NCBI GenBank assembly: GCA_016204645.1
Contig: JACQKI010000048.1
Span: forward strand, 1 to 16,669
Direction of reading: 5' to 3'
DNA: 16,669 bases
Origin: Candidatus Kerfeldbacteria bacterium
GTDB lineage: Bacteria; Patescibacteriota; Patescibacteriia; SBBC01
The translations under genes were made by a program, and so were the position numbers. This document shows positions 1-6,591 of this stretch, one piece after another; the first letter of the stretch is position 1, and each line of letters begins with the position of its first letter. The notes beneath the pieces are model-generated. The model saw nothing but the letters and a program-made list of their open reading frames with translations. It was not told where the DNA came from and ran no database searches.

Positions 1-974
1 ATCCGGTTGAGGGCGCCCTCGAGCTCCCGGACGTTGGATTGGATCGTGGTCGCCAGGTAGTGGACAACCTCACCTGCCAGCTGGTAGTTTTTCTCTTTGC
101 ACTTCGCTTCCAGGATGGCGGTGCGCGTTTCGTAGTCAGGCAGCGCAATGTCGGCGATCATTCCCCACTCGAAGCGTGAGGTTAGGCGGGCCTCGAGCGC
201 CGGGATCGACTTGGGGGGCCGATCCGAGGTAACTACAATCTGGCGGTTGAGCTGGTGGAGGGCGTTGAAGGTATGGAAGAATTCCTCTTGCGTGCCCTCT
301 TTGCCGGCCAGGAACTGAATGTCGTCGATCAGTAAGACGTCGACAGTGCGGTAGCGGTTTTTGAAAGTCTCAACCTGGCCGCGCGATACGGCTTGGATGA
401 AGTCGTTGGTGAATCGTTCGCAGCTGACGTATAAAACCTGCTTGCCCGGAAAGCGACGCAAGACTTCGTGACCGATCGCCTGCGTCAGGTGGGTTTTACC
501 CAAACCCGCCCCGCCGTAGATGAACAGGGGATTGTAGGCCTCGCCCGGCTTTTCGCTGACTGCCATGGCGGCGGCGTGGGCTAAGGCGTTTCCCTTGCCG
601 ACCACGAAACTCACGAACTGGTAGCGCGGGTTAAGGTTGAAATCTTCGGCCCGACCGTTTCCGTTGGATGCAGGTTTCGGCGCTGGCGCAGCGGCCGGAG
701 CCGCCGTCGCCATCGGTTGCCGTTTGAGCGCGGCGACCTGGTAGCGGATGGTGACCGGCTTTGCGCCGAGCGCCTGCTCAATCGCCTTGACGATGTGGTC
801 GTGGTACTTACTCTGCAGCCAGCTCTGGGTAAAGGCGTTCGGCACGCCCACCACCACCGTTCCTTGTTCGGTCGACAAGATGAAGGTGTGCTTGAACCAG
901 GTGGTGAAGTTGGCCTTGCTGATCAGCAACTCAAGTTCACCAAGGACAACCTGCCAGAGCTGTTCGTTGGTCAT
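1..974 (-). CDS. dnaA: Chromosomal replication initiator DnaA (C-terminus cut off by window edge)
   Basis: Replication initiator: AAA+ ATPase that binds DnaA boxes at oriC and melts the origin. I translated the minus strand from the ATG at 974-972; an in-frame TAA lies five codons upstream. About 324 codons are present of a usual 440-460. Visible parts are domain I (starting MTNEQLWQVVLGELE, with the TTWF motif), an Ala/Pro-rich linker around residues 85-105, the NPRYQF entry to domain III, Walker A GGAGLGKTHL, Walker B LLIDDIQFL, and sensor 1 around VVTSDRPP. The end of domain III and the DNA-binding domain IV lie outside the window. There is no obvious Shine-Dalgarno. The gene is divergent from rpmH across the presumed origin, the classical arrangement. 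Identity is certain. Confidence 0.98.
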   Translation of the reverse strand, partial: MTNEQLWQVVLGELELLISKANFTTWFKHTFILSTEQGTVVVGVPNAFTQSWLQSKYHDHIVKAIEQALGAKPVTIRYQVAALKRQPMATAAPAAAPAPKPASNGNGRAEDFNLNPRYQFVSFVVGKGNALAHAAAMAVSEKPGEAYNPLFIYGGAGLGKTHLTQAIGHEVLRRFPGKQVLYVSCERFTNDFIQAVSRGQVETFKNRYRTVDVLLIDDIQFLAGKEGTQEEFFHTFNALHQLNRQIVVTSDRPPKSIPALEARLTSRFEWGMIADIALPDYETRTAILEAKCKEKNYQLAGEVVHYLATTIQSNVRELEGALNR

Positions 975-1012
975 GGGGTAACCGGACGTTTAAGATCTAG
1001 CTTACTGCAAAG

Positions 1013-1041
1013 ACTATAGCACGATGCACCCAACGTAAAAA
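1013..1041 (-). promoter_or_regulatory. Candidate dnaA promoter
   Basis: On the minus strand a TATAGT -10 (1018-1013) preceded by TG in the extended -10 position lies 17 nt from a weak TTTTTA -35 (1041-1036). Start of transcription near 1006 would give a leader of roughly 32 nt. The DnaA-box-like units at 1052-1095 lie just upstream of this -35, which would allow autoregulation (inference). Confidence 0.5.
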
Positions 1042-1051
1042 CATGTAGTTC

Positions 1052-1095
1052 TATGGATAGTTTGTGGAGAAGCTGTGCACTGAATGTGGAAACAG
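1052..1095 (+). repeat. Four 11-bp-phased DnaA-box-like units (putative oriC)
   Basis: Units start at 1052 (TATGGATAG), 1063 (TGTGGAGAA), 1074 (TGTGCACTG) and 1085 (TGTGGAAAC). Compared with the TGTGGATAA orientation of the DnaA box they match at 7, 8, 5 and 7 of 9 positions, and each starts exactly 11 bp after the previous one, one helical turn. They sit in the dnaA/rpmH intergenic region with a relatively AT-rich flank at 1090-1135. Origin function is inferred from position and boxes. The 1074 unit is weak on its own. Confidence 0.6.
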
Positions 1096-1115
1096 GCAAA
1101 GAGAAACAAACTGCG

Positions 1116-1145
1116 TTGACGAAGTGAAATTTTCACTGGTATACT
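1116..1145 (+). promoter_or_regulatory. rpmH promoter with palindrome in the spacer
   Basis: TTGACG (1116-1121), an 18-nt spacer and TATACT (1140-1145) with TG at 1137-1138 as extended -10. A 15-nt inverted repeat (AGTGAAA, T, TTTCACT; 1123-1137) fills most of the spacer, so a dimeric regulator could bind there. The expected transcription start near 1152 leaves only about 8-9 nt before the rpmH ATG at 1161, too short for a Shine-Dalgarno site. Confidence 0.7.
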
Positions 1146-1160
1146 GCCAGGACAATACGT

Positions 1161-1310
1161 ATGCCCAAGCGAACCTACCAACCAAAGAAGCGGCGTCGCA
1201 GCCGAGTACATGGATTTCTCCGTCGCTCCCGGCGACCCGGCGGTCGGAAGGTACTCGCTCGCCGTCGGCACAAGGGGCGCCGGCGACTGACGCCCCGGCC
1301 GACGCCGTAA
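1161..1310 (+). CDS. rpmH: 50S ribosomal protein L34
   Basis: Small basic protein of the large ribosomal subunit, bound to 23S rRNA. The 49 residues begin MPKRTYQPKKRRRSR and contain the family signature VHGFLRR...GGRKVLARRRHKGRRRLT. Bacterial L34 is usually 44-47 residues; the extra residues are a short Pro/Thr/Arg tail after RRLT. It is followed 4 nt later by rnpA, the almost universal rpmH-rnpA pairing. There is no Shine-Dalgarno upstream and the promoter places the start very close to the ATG. The longer overlapping frame starting at 1064 is not coding. Confidence 0.97.
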   Translation: MPKRTYQPKKRRRSRVHGFLRRSRRPGGRKVLARRRHKGRRRLTPRPTP

Positions 1311-1314
1311 GGGT

Positions 1315-1653
1315 ATGCTGCCGCGAGCCAACCGGCTCCGCCGCGCAACATCTTTTTCCCGCGTCTACCAGTCTGGGCGGAGCGTCGGCGGTCGGTTACT
1401 TGTGGTCCGCGGGCTGCGGACACGCCCCGGCCACCCCGCCCGAGCCGGGATTGTAGTCAGCACCAAGGTATCGAAGCTGGCGACTGTCCGTAACCGCCTT
1501 CGCCGCCGGCTGCGCGCCGCCATCCGATCCAAGCTGAGGGCCTTTCCCGGAGTCGACCTGGTGGTCATCGCCAAACCGCCGTCGCGGGGCCAGCCGTTCG
1601 CCGCCCTGGACGCGGAGTTGAACAGCCTCCTGTCTCGTCTGCTAAAGACCTAA
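1315..1653 (+). CDS. rnpA: Ribonuclease P protein component
   Basis: Basic protein subunit of RNase P, which helps the catalytic RNA (RnpB) remove 5' leaders of pre-tRNAs. It has 112 residues, typical for the family. Key features are the N-terminal LPRANRLRRATSFSRVYQSG region that lines the leader-binding cleft, and the signature RNR motif in ATVRNRLRRRLR around residues 57-67. The C-terminal helix ends in SLLSRLLKT. The start ATG is 4 nt after the rpmH stop, suggesting co-transcription and coupled translation. yidD follows 9 nt later. Confidence 0.95.
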   Translation: MLPRANRLRRATSFSRVYQSGRSVGGRLLVVRGLRTRPGHPARAGIVVSTKVSKLATVRNRLRRRLRAAIRSKLRAFPGVDLVVIAKPPSRGQPFAALDAELNSLLSRLLKT

Positions 1654-1662
1654 CCACTGCCC

Positions 1663-1905
1663 ATGAGCCTGCTAACCCGAGCGCTGATCGCCGTCATCCG
1701 CGCCTACCAGCGGACGTTCTCGCCCGATCACGGCTGGGGGCGGGCGATTCACCCGCAGGCCGGCTGCCGTTTTTACCCAAGCTGCTCGATGTATGCAATC
1801 ATCGCGCTCCGCCGCTACGGATGGTGGCGGGGTTTGCGGCTAGCGGCCGGTCGGCTGCTGCGCTGCAACCCGTGGAACCTCGGCGGGGTAGATCCGGTCC
1901 GCTGA
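1663..1905 (+). CDS. yidD: Membrane protein insertion efficiency factor YidD
   Basis: Small inner-membrane-associated protein that assists YidC/Sec-dependent insertion (known for the family). The 80 residues carry the YidD signature: an N-terminal amphipathic helix (LIAVIRAYQRTFSP), then GCRFYPSCSMYAIIAL with Cys35 and Cys41, and LLRCNPWNLGGVDPV with Cys68. The family length is about 70-85 residues. The gene lies in the usual position between rnpA and yidC, with 5 nt to the yidC start. The frame is overlapped by an apparent N-terminal extension of the yidC frame, which is not used. Confidence 0.95.
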   Translation: MSLLTRALIAVIRAYQRTFSPDHGWGRAIHPQAGCRFYPSCSMYAIIALRRYGWWRGLRLAAGRLLRCNPWNLGGVDPVR

Positions 1906-1910
1906 CACTT

Positions 1911-2681
1911 ATGGAGCTGTTTCACGATCTGTTCTACCGGCCGATGTTCAACGCCCTGATCGGGGCTTACCACTATTTGCCGGTCCACGACCTGGGGCTG
2001 GCAATCGTCGCCGTGACTATCATGACCCTGGCAATTCTGTACTGGCCGTCGCTGATCCAGATCCGGTCGTCGCAGATGCTGCAGGAGCTACAGCCGAAGC
2101 TCAAGGCGCTGCAGGAAAAACACAAGGGAAACCGCGAGGAACTGGCGCGGCAGACCATGGCGCTCTACCGCCAGCACAAGTTCAACCCCCTGTCCTCGTG
2201 CCTGCCGATCATCGTCCAGTTCCCGTTTTTTATCGCCCTCTACCAGGTGTTCATTTCCGGACTGAAGATCGATCCGGCCTCGCGCATCCTGGCTCCAGAG
2301 CGGCTGGCCGACCTCTACGGTTCGCTGCGTGACACATACGCAGCCACGCCGATTACCACGGTCTCGTTCGGTTTTTTGGACCTGTCGGCCACGAAGAACA
2401 TCGTGCTGGCGCTCCTGGTCGGCATCTCTCAGTACTTTCTAACGCGCCTGCTGGCTCCGCGGTCAACGCCGCCGAATGTTCCGGGCGCGAAAGACGAGCG
2501 CTCGATGACCACGATTATGCGCCAGATGAACCACATCACGCCCTTCACCTTCGCATTCATTTCGTACATCCTACCGGCCGGACTGTCGCTGTACTACATT
2601 ACCTGGAACATCTTCCAGATTATCCAGCGCCGGTTGCTGACGCGCCGGCCGAAGCCACCGGCTGAGCCTGTCCAGCCATGA
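1911..2681 (+). CDS. yidC: Membrane protein insertase YidC (short form)
   Basis: YidC/Oxa1/Alb3-family insertase that places membrane proteins in the bilayer alone or with SecYEG. ATG 1911 is chosen because it follows yidD by 5 nt; the frame stays open back to 1821, but that would overlap most of yidD's C-terminus. The 256-residue product has no large periplasmic P1 domain, as in Gram-positive-type YidC. Order: first core helix around residues 28-45, an Arg in the IRSS segment (about residue 52) as candidate groove arginine, a charged cytoplasmic coiled-coil hairpin (LQELQPKLKALQEKHKGN, about 58-90), then helices around 97-116, 163-183 and 214-246 ending in YITWNIFQIIQ. It ends in an ATGA overlap with the next gene. 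No signal peptide precedes the first core helix. Confidence 0.95.
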   Translation: MELFHDLFYRPMFNALIGAYHYLPVHDLGLAIVAVTIMTLAILYWPSLIQIRSSQMLQELQPKLKALQEKHKGNREELARQTMALYRQHKFNPLSSCLPIIVQFPFFIALYQVFISGLKIDPASRILAPERLADLYGSLRDTYAATPITTVSFGFLDLSATKNIVLALLVGISQYFLTRLLAPRSTPPNVPGAKDERSMTTIMRQMNHITPFTFAFISYILPAGLSLYYITWNIFQIIQRRLLTRRPKPPAEPVQP

Positions 2682-2992
2682 GCCTCATTTCCCTCAAGCA
2701 GCTGCACCATGCGCTAGTCGTGACCGAGAGCGGCCATCGGCTTGGGCGGGTCGTCGACGTTGAACTCGACGCCGAAGCCCACCTCGTCACGACCTACCTG
2801 GTTAGTCCGAGCCGCCTGGTTCAGCCGCTGACCCGATCGGTTCTCCGCATCCACCGCTCGCAGGTCGTTTCAGTGTCGCCTGAAAAGCTGGTGGTTCAGG
2901 ATTCGGTCAAGCCGCTCGGCGGCGAAGCCGAGCCCGGCCGACCGAGCTTACCGAAGAACGTCGCCCCGGCCGTGCCAGCACGGAGCGGATGA
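2678..2992 (+). CDS. PRC-barrel domain protein
   Basis: A 104-residue protein whose first 75 residues fit a PRC barrel: MSLISLKQLHHALVV, then GHRLGRVVDVELD and a YLVSPSR...IHRSQVVSVSPEKLVVQD pattern of short beta strands. PRC barrels are small beta-barrels found in photosynthetic reaction centre H subunit, RimM and many stand-alone bacterial proteins; the partner here is unknown. The last 25-30 residues are low-complexity (Pro/Ala/Gly). The start overlaps the yidC stop by 4 nt (ATGA), so translation is probably coupled. Its 3' end overlaps the convergent tsaE by 86 bp. In many bacteria this place after yidC holds the RNA-binding jag/khpB; I see no KH or R3H motif here. Confidence 0.75.
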   Translation: MSLISLKQLHHALVVTESGHRLGRVVDVELDAEAHLVTTYLVSPSRLVQPLTRSVLRIHRSQVVSVSPEKLVVQDSVKPLGGEAEPGRPSLPKNVAPAVPARSG

Positions 2993-3437
2993 GCCGCCCA
3001 GAAACCCGGATTGCGCGGCGACGTTCTGACTGAACGGTCAGCCGCACCGACGTTCTCCGCCACGTCGGCACCAGGCGTCCGGGCAAGCGGTCGGCCCACT
3101 CGGCCAGAACGACGGCCTGCCGGTCGCTGATCGTTTCAGAAATCACCGCCGCGTCAACCGCCGACAGCCGGCGTAAACGGAACAGGTCGAGGTGGTAGAA
3201 CGTACGAATCGAACGCCGGCTGACCGGGTAGGCGCTGGCAACCAGGTAGCTCGGGCTGCGGACCGGGCGACGGACGCCGAGCGCGCGAGCCAGGGCTTGG
3301 GCCAACGTGGTTTTGCCGCTGCCGAGCTGTCCGGAGATCAGAATCACGTCGCCGGCGCGGGCCGCCCGGCCCAACATAGCTCCAAACTGGCGCGTCTCGG
3401 TCGGCGAACGGCTGATGGTGACGACGGAACGGCGCAT
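2907..3437 (-). CDS. tsaE: tRNA threonylcarbamoyladenosine biosynthesis ATPase TsaE
   Basis: P-loop ATPase that works with TsaD and TsaB to make t6A37 on ANN-decoding tRNAs. It has 176 residues. Motifs: Walker A GQLGSGKTT (residues 36-44), SPSYLV (61-66), HLDLFRL (82-88) and EWADRLPG (113-120), all in TsaE order. The domain appears to end near residue 147 (beta strands SVRLTVQSERRRAIRVSG). The last 29 residues are an Arg-rich tail that coincides with the 86-bp antisense overlap with the PRC-barrel gene. The tail may therefore be a read-through extension rather than a conserved part. tsaD lies about 12 kb away in the same window. Confidence 0.93.
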   Translation of the reverse strand: MRRSVVTISRSPTETRQFGAMLGRAARAGDVILISGQLGSGKTTLAQALARALGVRRPVRSPSYLVASAYPVSRRSIRTFYHLDLFRLRRLSAVDAAVISETISDRQAVVLAEWADRLPGRLVPTWRRTSVRLTVQSERRRAIRVSGRLIRSVLARPGRRSSVSSVGRARLRRRAA

Positions 3438-3520
3438 GTGGTTTACATGCTAGCAAGGACGGTCAGCCGGGACTAGCGGACACGTCGCTCGGCGGCGTTC
3501 TGGCCAGTGAATATTGAGCA

Positions 3521-3534
3521 TTTTCTCGAGAAAA
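3521..3534. promoter_or_regulatory. Perfect 14-bp palindrome between divergent tsaE and DHH gene
   Basis: TTTTCTCGAGAAAA lies in the 212-bp region between the tsaE start (3437) and the DHH gene start (3650). It is about 85 bp upstream of tsaE and about 45 bp upstream of the DHH gene's -35. It is symmetric and lacks a loop, so it looks more like a dimer binding site than a terminator. Nothing else in 3438-3649 is recognisable beyond the promoter at 3578. Confidence 0.35.
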
Positions 3535-3577
3535 GCCGAGGGTACTGCTGAACCCATCAGAAAGTTGTAGTATGGAG

Positions 3578-3606
3578 TTGACAGGGTTGAGCCAGTCCAG
3601 TAAGCT
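3578..3606 (+). promoter_or_regulatory. Promoter of the DHH-family gene
   Basis: Consensus -35 TTGACA (3578-3583), a 17-nt spacer and TAAGCT (3601-3606, 4 of 6). Transcription would begin near 3613. This excludes the in-frame ATG at 3572 and supports the ATG at 3650, which follows a GGAGGG Shine-Dalgarno at 3632-3637. Confidence 0.65.
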
Positions 3607-3649
3607 AACCAATTCTTTAATCAGACTGCCCGGAGGGCGTAGTGACACC

Positions 3650-4783
3650 ATGGAATTAACCCCCCTCCACCAAGCGGTCGAGCTCCTAAACCGGAGTAAA
3701 AACGTCCTCATCTGTCTGCCCGTCCAGCCGTCCTCCGATGCGATCGCATCCGGCCTGGGCTTGTTTTTAACATTGGAAAAGTTGGCCAAGCGGGCCCGGA
3801 TCGTGTGCAGCCAGTTCGAGTTGCCGGCCAACCACGGCTTCCTGCCCAAGAGCGAAGCGATTGAAAAGGAGCTGAAGAACATCCGGCAGTTCATCATTTC
3901 TCTCGACGTGTCTAAGGTGGCGGTCGATGAGCTGAGCTACGCGATCGAGGGTAGCAAGCTGAACGTTTTCGTCACGCCCAAAAACGGGTTCTACGACGCC
4001 AAGGACGTCAGCACCAGCGCCGGTAGCTACGCCTACGACCTGCTGGTGACGGTCGACGCGGCCGACCTCGAACTGCTCGGCGAACTGGCCACCAACAACG
4101 CCGAGTTTTTCTACCGCGTCCCCATCCTCAACATCGACCACCGCGCCAAGAACACCAACTACGGCGCGGTGAATCTGGTCGACTTGACCGCCACCTCGAC
4201 TTCGGAGATCGTGTTTGAGTTGGTCAAAGCGCTCGGCTTCAACGTACTCGACGAGCAAGTCGCGACCACCCTCTTGACCGGCATCATTTCCAAAACAAAA
4301 AGTTTTCAAACTCCCAACGTCACGCCGCGCTCACTGGCCGTGGCCAGCCACCTGATCGCGTCCGGCGCCCGACGCGAAGAAATCATCGACAACCTGTTCC
4401 AGTCGAAATCCCTGGGCACGCTCAAGCTGTGGGGCCGGGCACTGGCACGACTGCAGGAAAAGTTCAATGGTCGGCTGGTGTACTCGCTGCTGTCAGAGCA
4501 GGACTTTGCAAAAGCTGATGCCCGCGAAGAAGACCTGCCGCGAGTTATCGACGAGCTGATCGTCAACGTGCCGACGGCCGAGTTGGTTGCCGTCATCTAC
4601 GGCCGGGCTGGCGGGATCACGGTTTTAGCCGGCGCGACCACGCCGATCGACCTGGTAAGGTTGTTTCCGGGCGCCAAGCCGCACGGCGCGCCGAACTTGG
4701 TGGTTTGGTCTGCTCCGTATGCTGACTTGACTGCGGCTGAAGCCGGGCTGGTTACCATCGCGGAAAAACTCTTTCGTCAGTAA
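3650..4783 (+). CDS. DHH/DHHA1-type phosphoesterase-like protein with degenerate active site
   Basis: The fold order matches NrnA/RecJ-type DHH phosphoesterases (Mn-dependent hydrolases of short oligonucleotides, pAp or cyclic dinucleotides). Using ATG 3650 the protein has 377 residues, a little longer than NrnA. Motif I appears as PVQPSSDAIAS (24-34): Asp30 is kept, but the usual His and first Asp are Pro24 and Ser28. Motif II is VTVDAAD (Asp136). Motif III is NIDHRAKNTNYG (161-172) with the second His of DHH replaced by Arg165. Motif IV is GIISKTKSF (211-219) where GI-T-D-T-G-F is expected; Lys215 replaces the Asp. A DHHA1-like domain follows (about 270-377). The fold assignment is fairly sure, enzymatic activity is doubtful. 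It precedes pilB by 58 bp on the same strand, but pilB has its own promoter. Confidence 0.8.
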   Translation: MELTPLHQAVELLNRSKNVLICLPVQPSSDAIASGLGLFLTLEKLAKRARIVCSQFELPANHGFLPKSEAIEKELKNIRQFIISLDVSKVAVDELSYAIEGSKLNVFVTPKNGFYDAKDVSTSAGSYAYDLLVTVDAADLELLGELATNNAEFFYRVPILNIDHRAKNTNYGAVNLVDLTATSTSEIVFELVKALGFNVLDEQVATTLLTGIISKTKSFQTPNVTPRSLAVASHLIASGARREEIIDNLFQSKSLGTLKLWGRALARLQEKFNGRLVYSLLSEQDFAKADAREEDLPRVIDELIVNVPTAELVAVIYGRAGGITVLAGATTPIDLVRLFPGAKPHGAPNLVVWSAPYADLTAAEAGLVTIAEKLFRQ

Positions 4784-4803
4784 GGCGTTCTAGCGTCACC
4801 CGC

Positions 4804-4832
4804 TTTAGTCCGACGGGCGATCTTGGTATACT
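4804..4832 (+). promoter_or_regulatory. pilB promoter (near-leaderless transcript)
   Basis: Extended -10 TGGTATACT with TATACT at 4827-4832, identical to the TGGTATACT of the rpmH promoter. The -35 is weak (TTTAGT, 4804-4809, 17-nt spacer). Transcription would start at about 4839-4840, leaving 2-3 nt before ATG 4842. This also rules out the TTG at 4836 as start. Confidence 0.55.
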
Positions 4833-4841
4833 TGGTTGGCC

Positions 4842-6527
4842 ATGGATGACCAAACACCAAACCTCCGTATCGCCTCGCCGGAAACCGAAGAGAAGTTCCG
4901 TGAGAAGATGGCCGAGATCAAGCTCAAGGAGCGAGAGCACCTGACCCAGGAGCGGGGCGCGCGACTCGGCTTGCCGTACATCAACCTGACCGGTTTCCCG
5001 ATCGGGCCGGAAACGCTGGCCACGGTGCCGAAAGAAACGGCGGTCAAGCTCCAGGCCGTCTGCTTTTTGCGCAGCGGCCACGAAATCCGAGTGGCGGCGG
5101 TTGATCCGGAACGCGACGGCGTGCTGCAGCTGGCCGAGACCATCGCCGCCGAGCAGAACGCCCACGTCGGCTTGTACGTCATTTCCGAGCACAGCTTCCG
5201 GTCAGCTCTCAAGCTCTACGACCGAATTCCGCAGCCGCGCCATGCCGCCACGGGCATTGAAATTCGGCAAGACGTGGTTCAGCGGTACCGCCAGGAGCTG
5301 AAAGACTTCCGAGCGCTCGAGGAGAAGGTCCGGAGCGTGCCGGTAACCGAGGTGTTTACCCTGATCCTGGCCGGCGCAATCGAAGCGGACGCCTCGGACG
5401 TGCACATCGAGGCCGAAGAGCAGGACGTCAAAGTCCGCTACCGAATCGACGGCGTGCTGCAGACCGTGGCGGCGCTGCCGAAAGACGCTTGGTCGCGAAT
5501 CGTCAACCGCATCAAGCTGGTCGCCGGTTTGAAAATCAACCTCGATAAAGTGCCGCAGGACGGCCACATCACGCTGTTCCTCGACAACCAGCACGTCGAC
5601 GTTCGGGTTTCGACCTTGCCTACGGCGTTCGGCGAGAGCGTGGTCATGCGGCTGCTGATGGGAACGAGCCTCAGCATCACCTTCGAACAGCTGGGACTGC
5701 GCGGCCGGGCGTTCCATCTGCTCAGCCAGCACATCAACCGTCCGAACGGCATGATTCTGACGTCCGGACCGACCGGTTCCGGAAAGACCACCACCCTCTA
5801 CTCGATCGCCGTCAAGCTCAATAAGCCGGACATCAAAATCATCACGCTTGAAGACCCGATTGAGTACAGCCTGCCCGGCATCAATCAGAGCCAGGTCGAC
5901 TGGTCGAAGGGGTACACGTTCGCGAAAGGGCTGCGGGCCATGCTGCGGCAGGATCCGGACATCGTCATGGTCGGCGAAATCCGCGACCTGGAAACGGCAG
6001 AGACAAGCATCCAGGCGGCGCTGACCGGTCACTTAGTGCTGTCGACCTTGCACACCAACGACGCCATCGGCGTGATTCCCCGGCTGCTGTCGATGGGCAC
6101 CAAGCCGTACTTGCTGGCTCCAGCCCTGAACTTAATGATGGGCCAGCGGCTGGTGCGGAAGATATGCGACCGCTGTGTCACCGACGACCGGCTCGATCCG
6201 GAAATGCTCAAGCGAGTCAGGGCCACGCTGGCCGACATTCCAGCCAACAGCCCCGACCGAGTCGACCCGGCCAAACCGGTGGCGTTAAAGAAAGGCGCTG
6301 GTTGCGAAGTCTGCCACGGCATCGGCTACCGCGGCCGGACTGGCATTTTCGAGGTGATTGAGATGAACGGCCAGCTGGAAAAGTTGATTTTGTCCGGTCA
6401 GGCAGCCGAAGCCGACTTAAAAGAATTAGCTCGTGACCAAGGCATGATTACCATGGCCCAGGACGGGCTGCTGAAAGCGCTGGATGGGATTACTTCCGTG
6501 GAAGAAGTATTTTCTGTTGCTGAATAG
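4842..6527 (+). CDS. pilB: Type IV pilus assembly / type II secretion ATPase (PilB/GspE family)
   Basis: Cytoplasmic hexameric ATPase that drives pilin polymerisation. With ATG 4842 it has 561 residues, normal for PilB. An N-terminal MshEN-like region (about 35-130, ARLGLPYINLTGFPIGPETL) is followed by the N2 region (SDVHIEAEEQDVKVRYRIDG), Walker A GPTGSGKTTT near residue 309, the Asp box (ITLEDPIEY), Walker B PDIVMVGEIRD near 373 and the His box (LSTLHTND). The tetra-cysteine zinc site is present (ICDRC near 441, CEVC near 488, followed by GYRGRTGIFEV). All catalytic motifs are intact. The rest of the pilus operon is not in the window. PilB is preferred over GspE because CPR bacteria usually carry type IV pili, but the two cannot be separated by sequence here. 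Confidence 0.93.
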   Translation: MDDQTPNLRIASPETEEKFREKMAEIKLKEREHLTQERGARLGLPYINLTGFPIGPETLATVPKETAVKLQAVCFLRSGHEIRVAAVDPERDGVLQLAETIAAEQNAHVGLYVISEHSFRSALKLYDRIPQPRHAATGIEIRQDVVQRYRQELKDFRALEEKVRSVPVTEVFTLILAGAIEADASDVHIEAEEQDVKVRYRIDGVLQTVAALPKDAWSRIVNRIKLVAGLKINLDKVPQDGHITLFLDNQHVDVRVSTLPTAFGESVVMRLLMGTSLSITFEQLGLRGRAFHLLSQHINRPNGMILTSGPTGSGKTTTLYSIAVKLNKPDIKIITLEDPIEYSLPGINQSQVDWSKGYTFAKGLRAMLRQDPDIVMVGEIRDLETAETSIQAALTGHLVLSTLHTNDAIGVIPRLLSMGTKPYLLAPALNLMMGQRLVRKICDRCVTDDRLDPEMLKRVRATLADIPANSPDRVDPAKPVALKKGAGCEVCHGIGYRGRTGIFEVIEMNGQLEKLILSGQAAEADLKELARDQGMITMAQDGLLKALDGITSVEEVFSVAE

Positions 6528-6546
6528 CGCGGTTGGCGCCCGGGGG

Positions 6547-6575
6547 TTGTTGAGAGCACAGTGTTTTAGTATAAT
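6547..6575 (+). promoter_or_regulatory. Promoter of the DUF156 repressor gene
   Basis: TTGTTG (6547-6552), a 17-nt spacer and a perfect TATAAT (6570-6575). The predicted start near 6582 falls at the centre of the palindrome at 6573-6591, so a bound repressor would block RNA polymerase. Confidence 0.7.
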
Positions 6576-6591
6576 CCCCCATAGGGGGATT
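6573..6591. promoter_or_regulatory. Putative CsoR-family operator (C5-ATA-G5 palindrome)
   Basis: AATCCCCC, ATA, GGGGGATT: perfect 8-bp arms, overlapping the 3' part of the -10 box and the transcription start. Operators of CsoR/RcnR/FrmR/CstR repressors are typically G/C-tract palindromes with A/T flanks, so this is the expected type of site for the DUF156 protein encoded 80 bp downstream. Two more half-site-like TATCCCCC (6606-6613) and AATCCCCC (6616-6623) follow, 10 bp apart, in direct orientation. Confidence 0.7.

Noticed and set aside
1064..1456. 130-codon open frame overlapping rpmH and rnpA
   Set aside because: The other frames encode clear L34 and RnpA; this frame gives a composition without family features and is a high-GC shadow.
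3572..3649. Earlier start (3572) for the DHH-family gene
   Set aside because: The ATG at 3572 lies upstream of the TTGACA promoter element; the ATG at 3650 has a GGAGGG site and begins in a typical helix.
5202..6032. 276-codon minus-strand frame inside pilB
   Set aside because: It is antisense to the conserved Walker A/B region of PilB and shows no recognisable domain.
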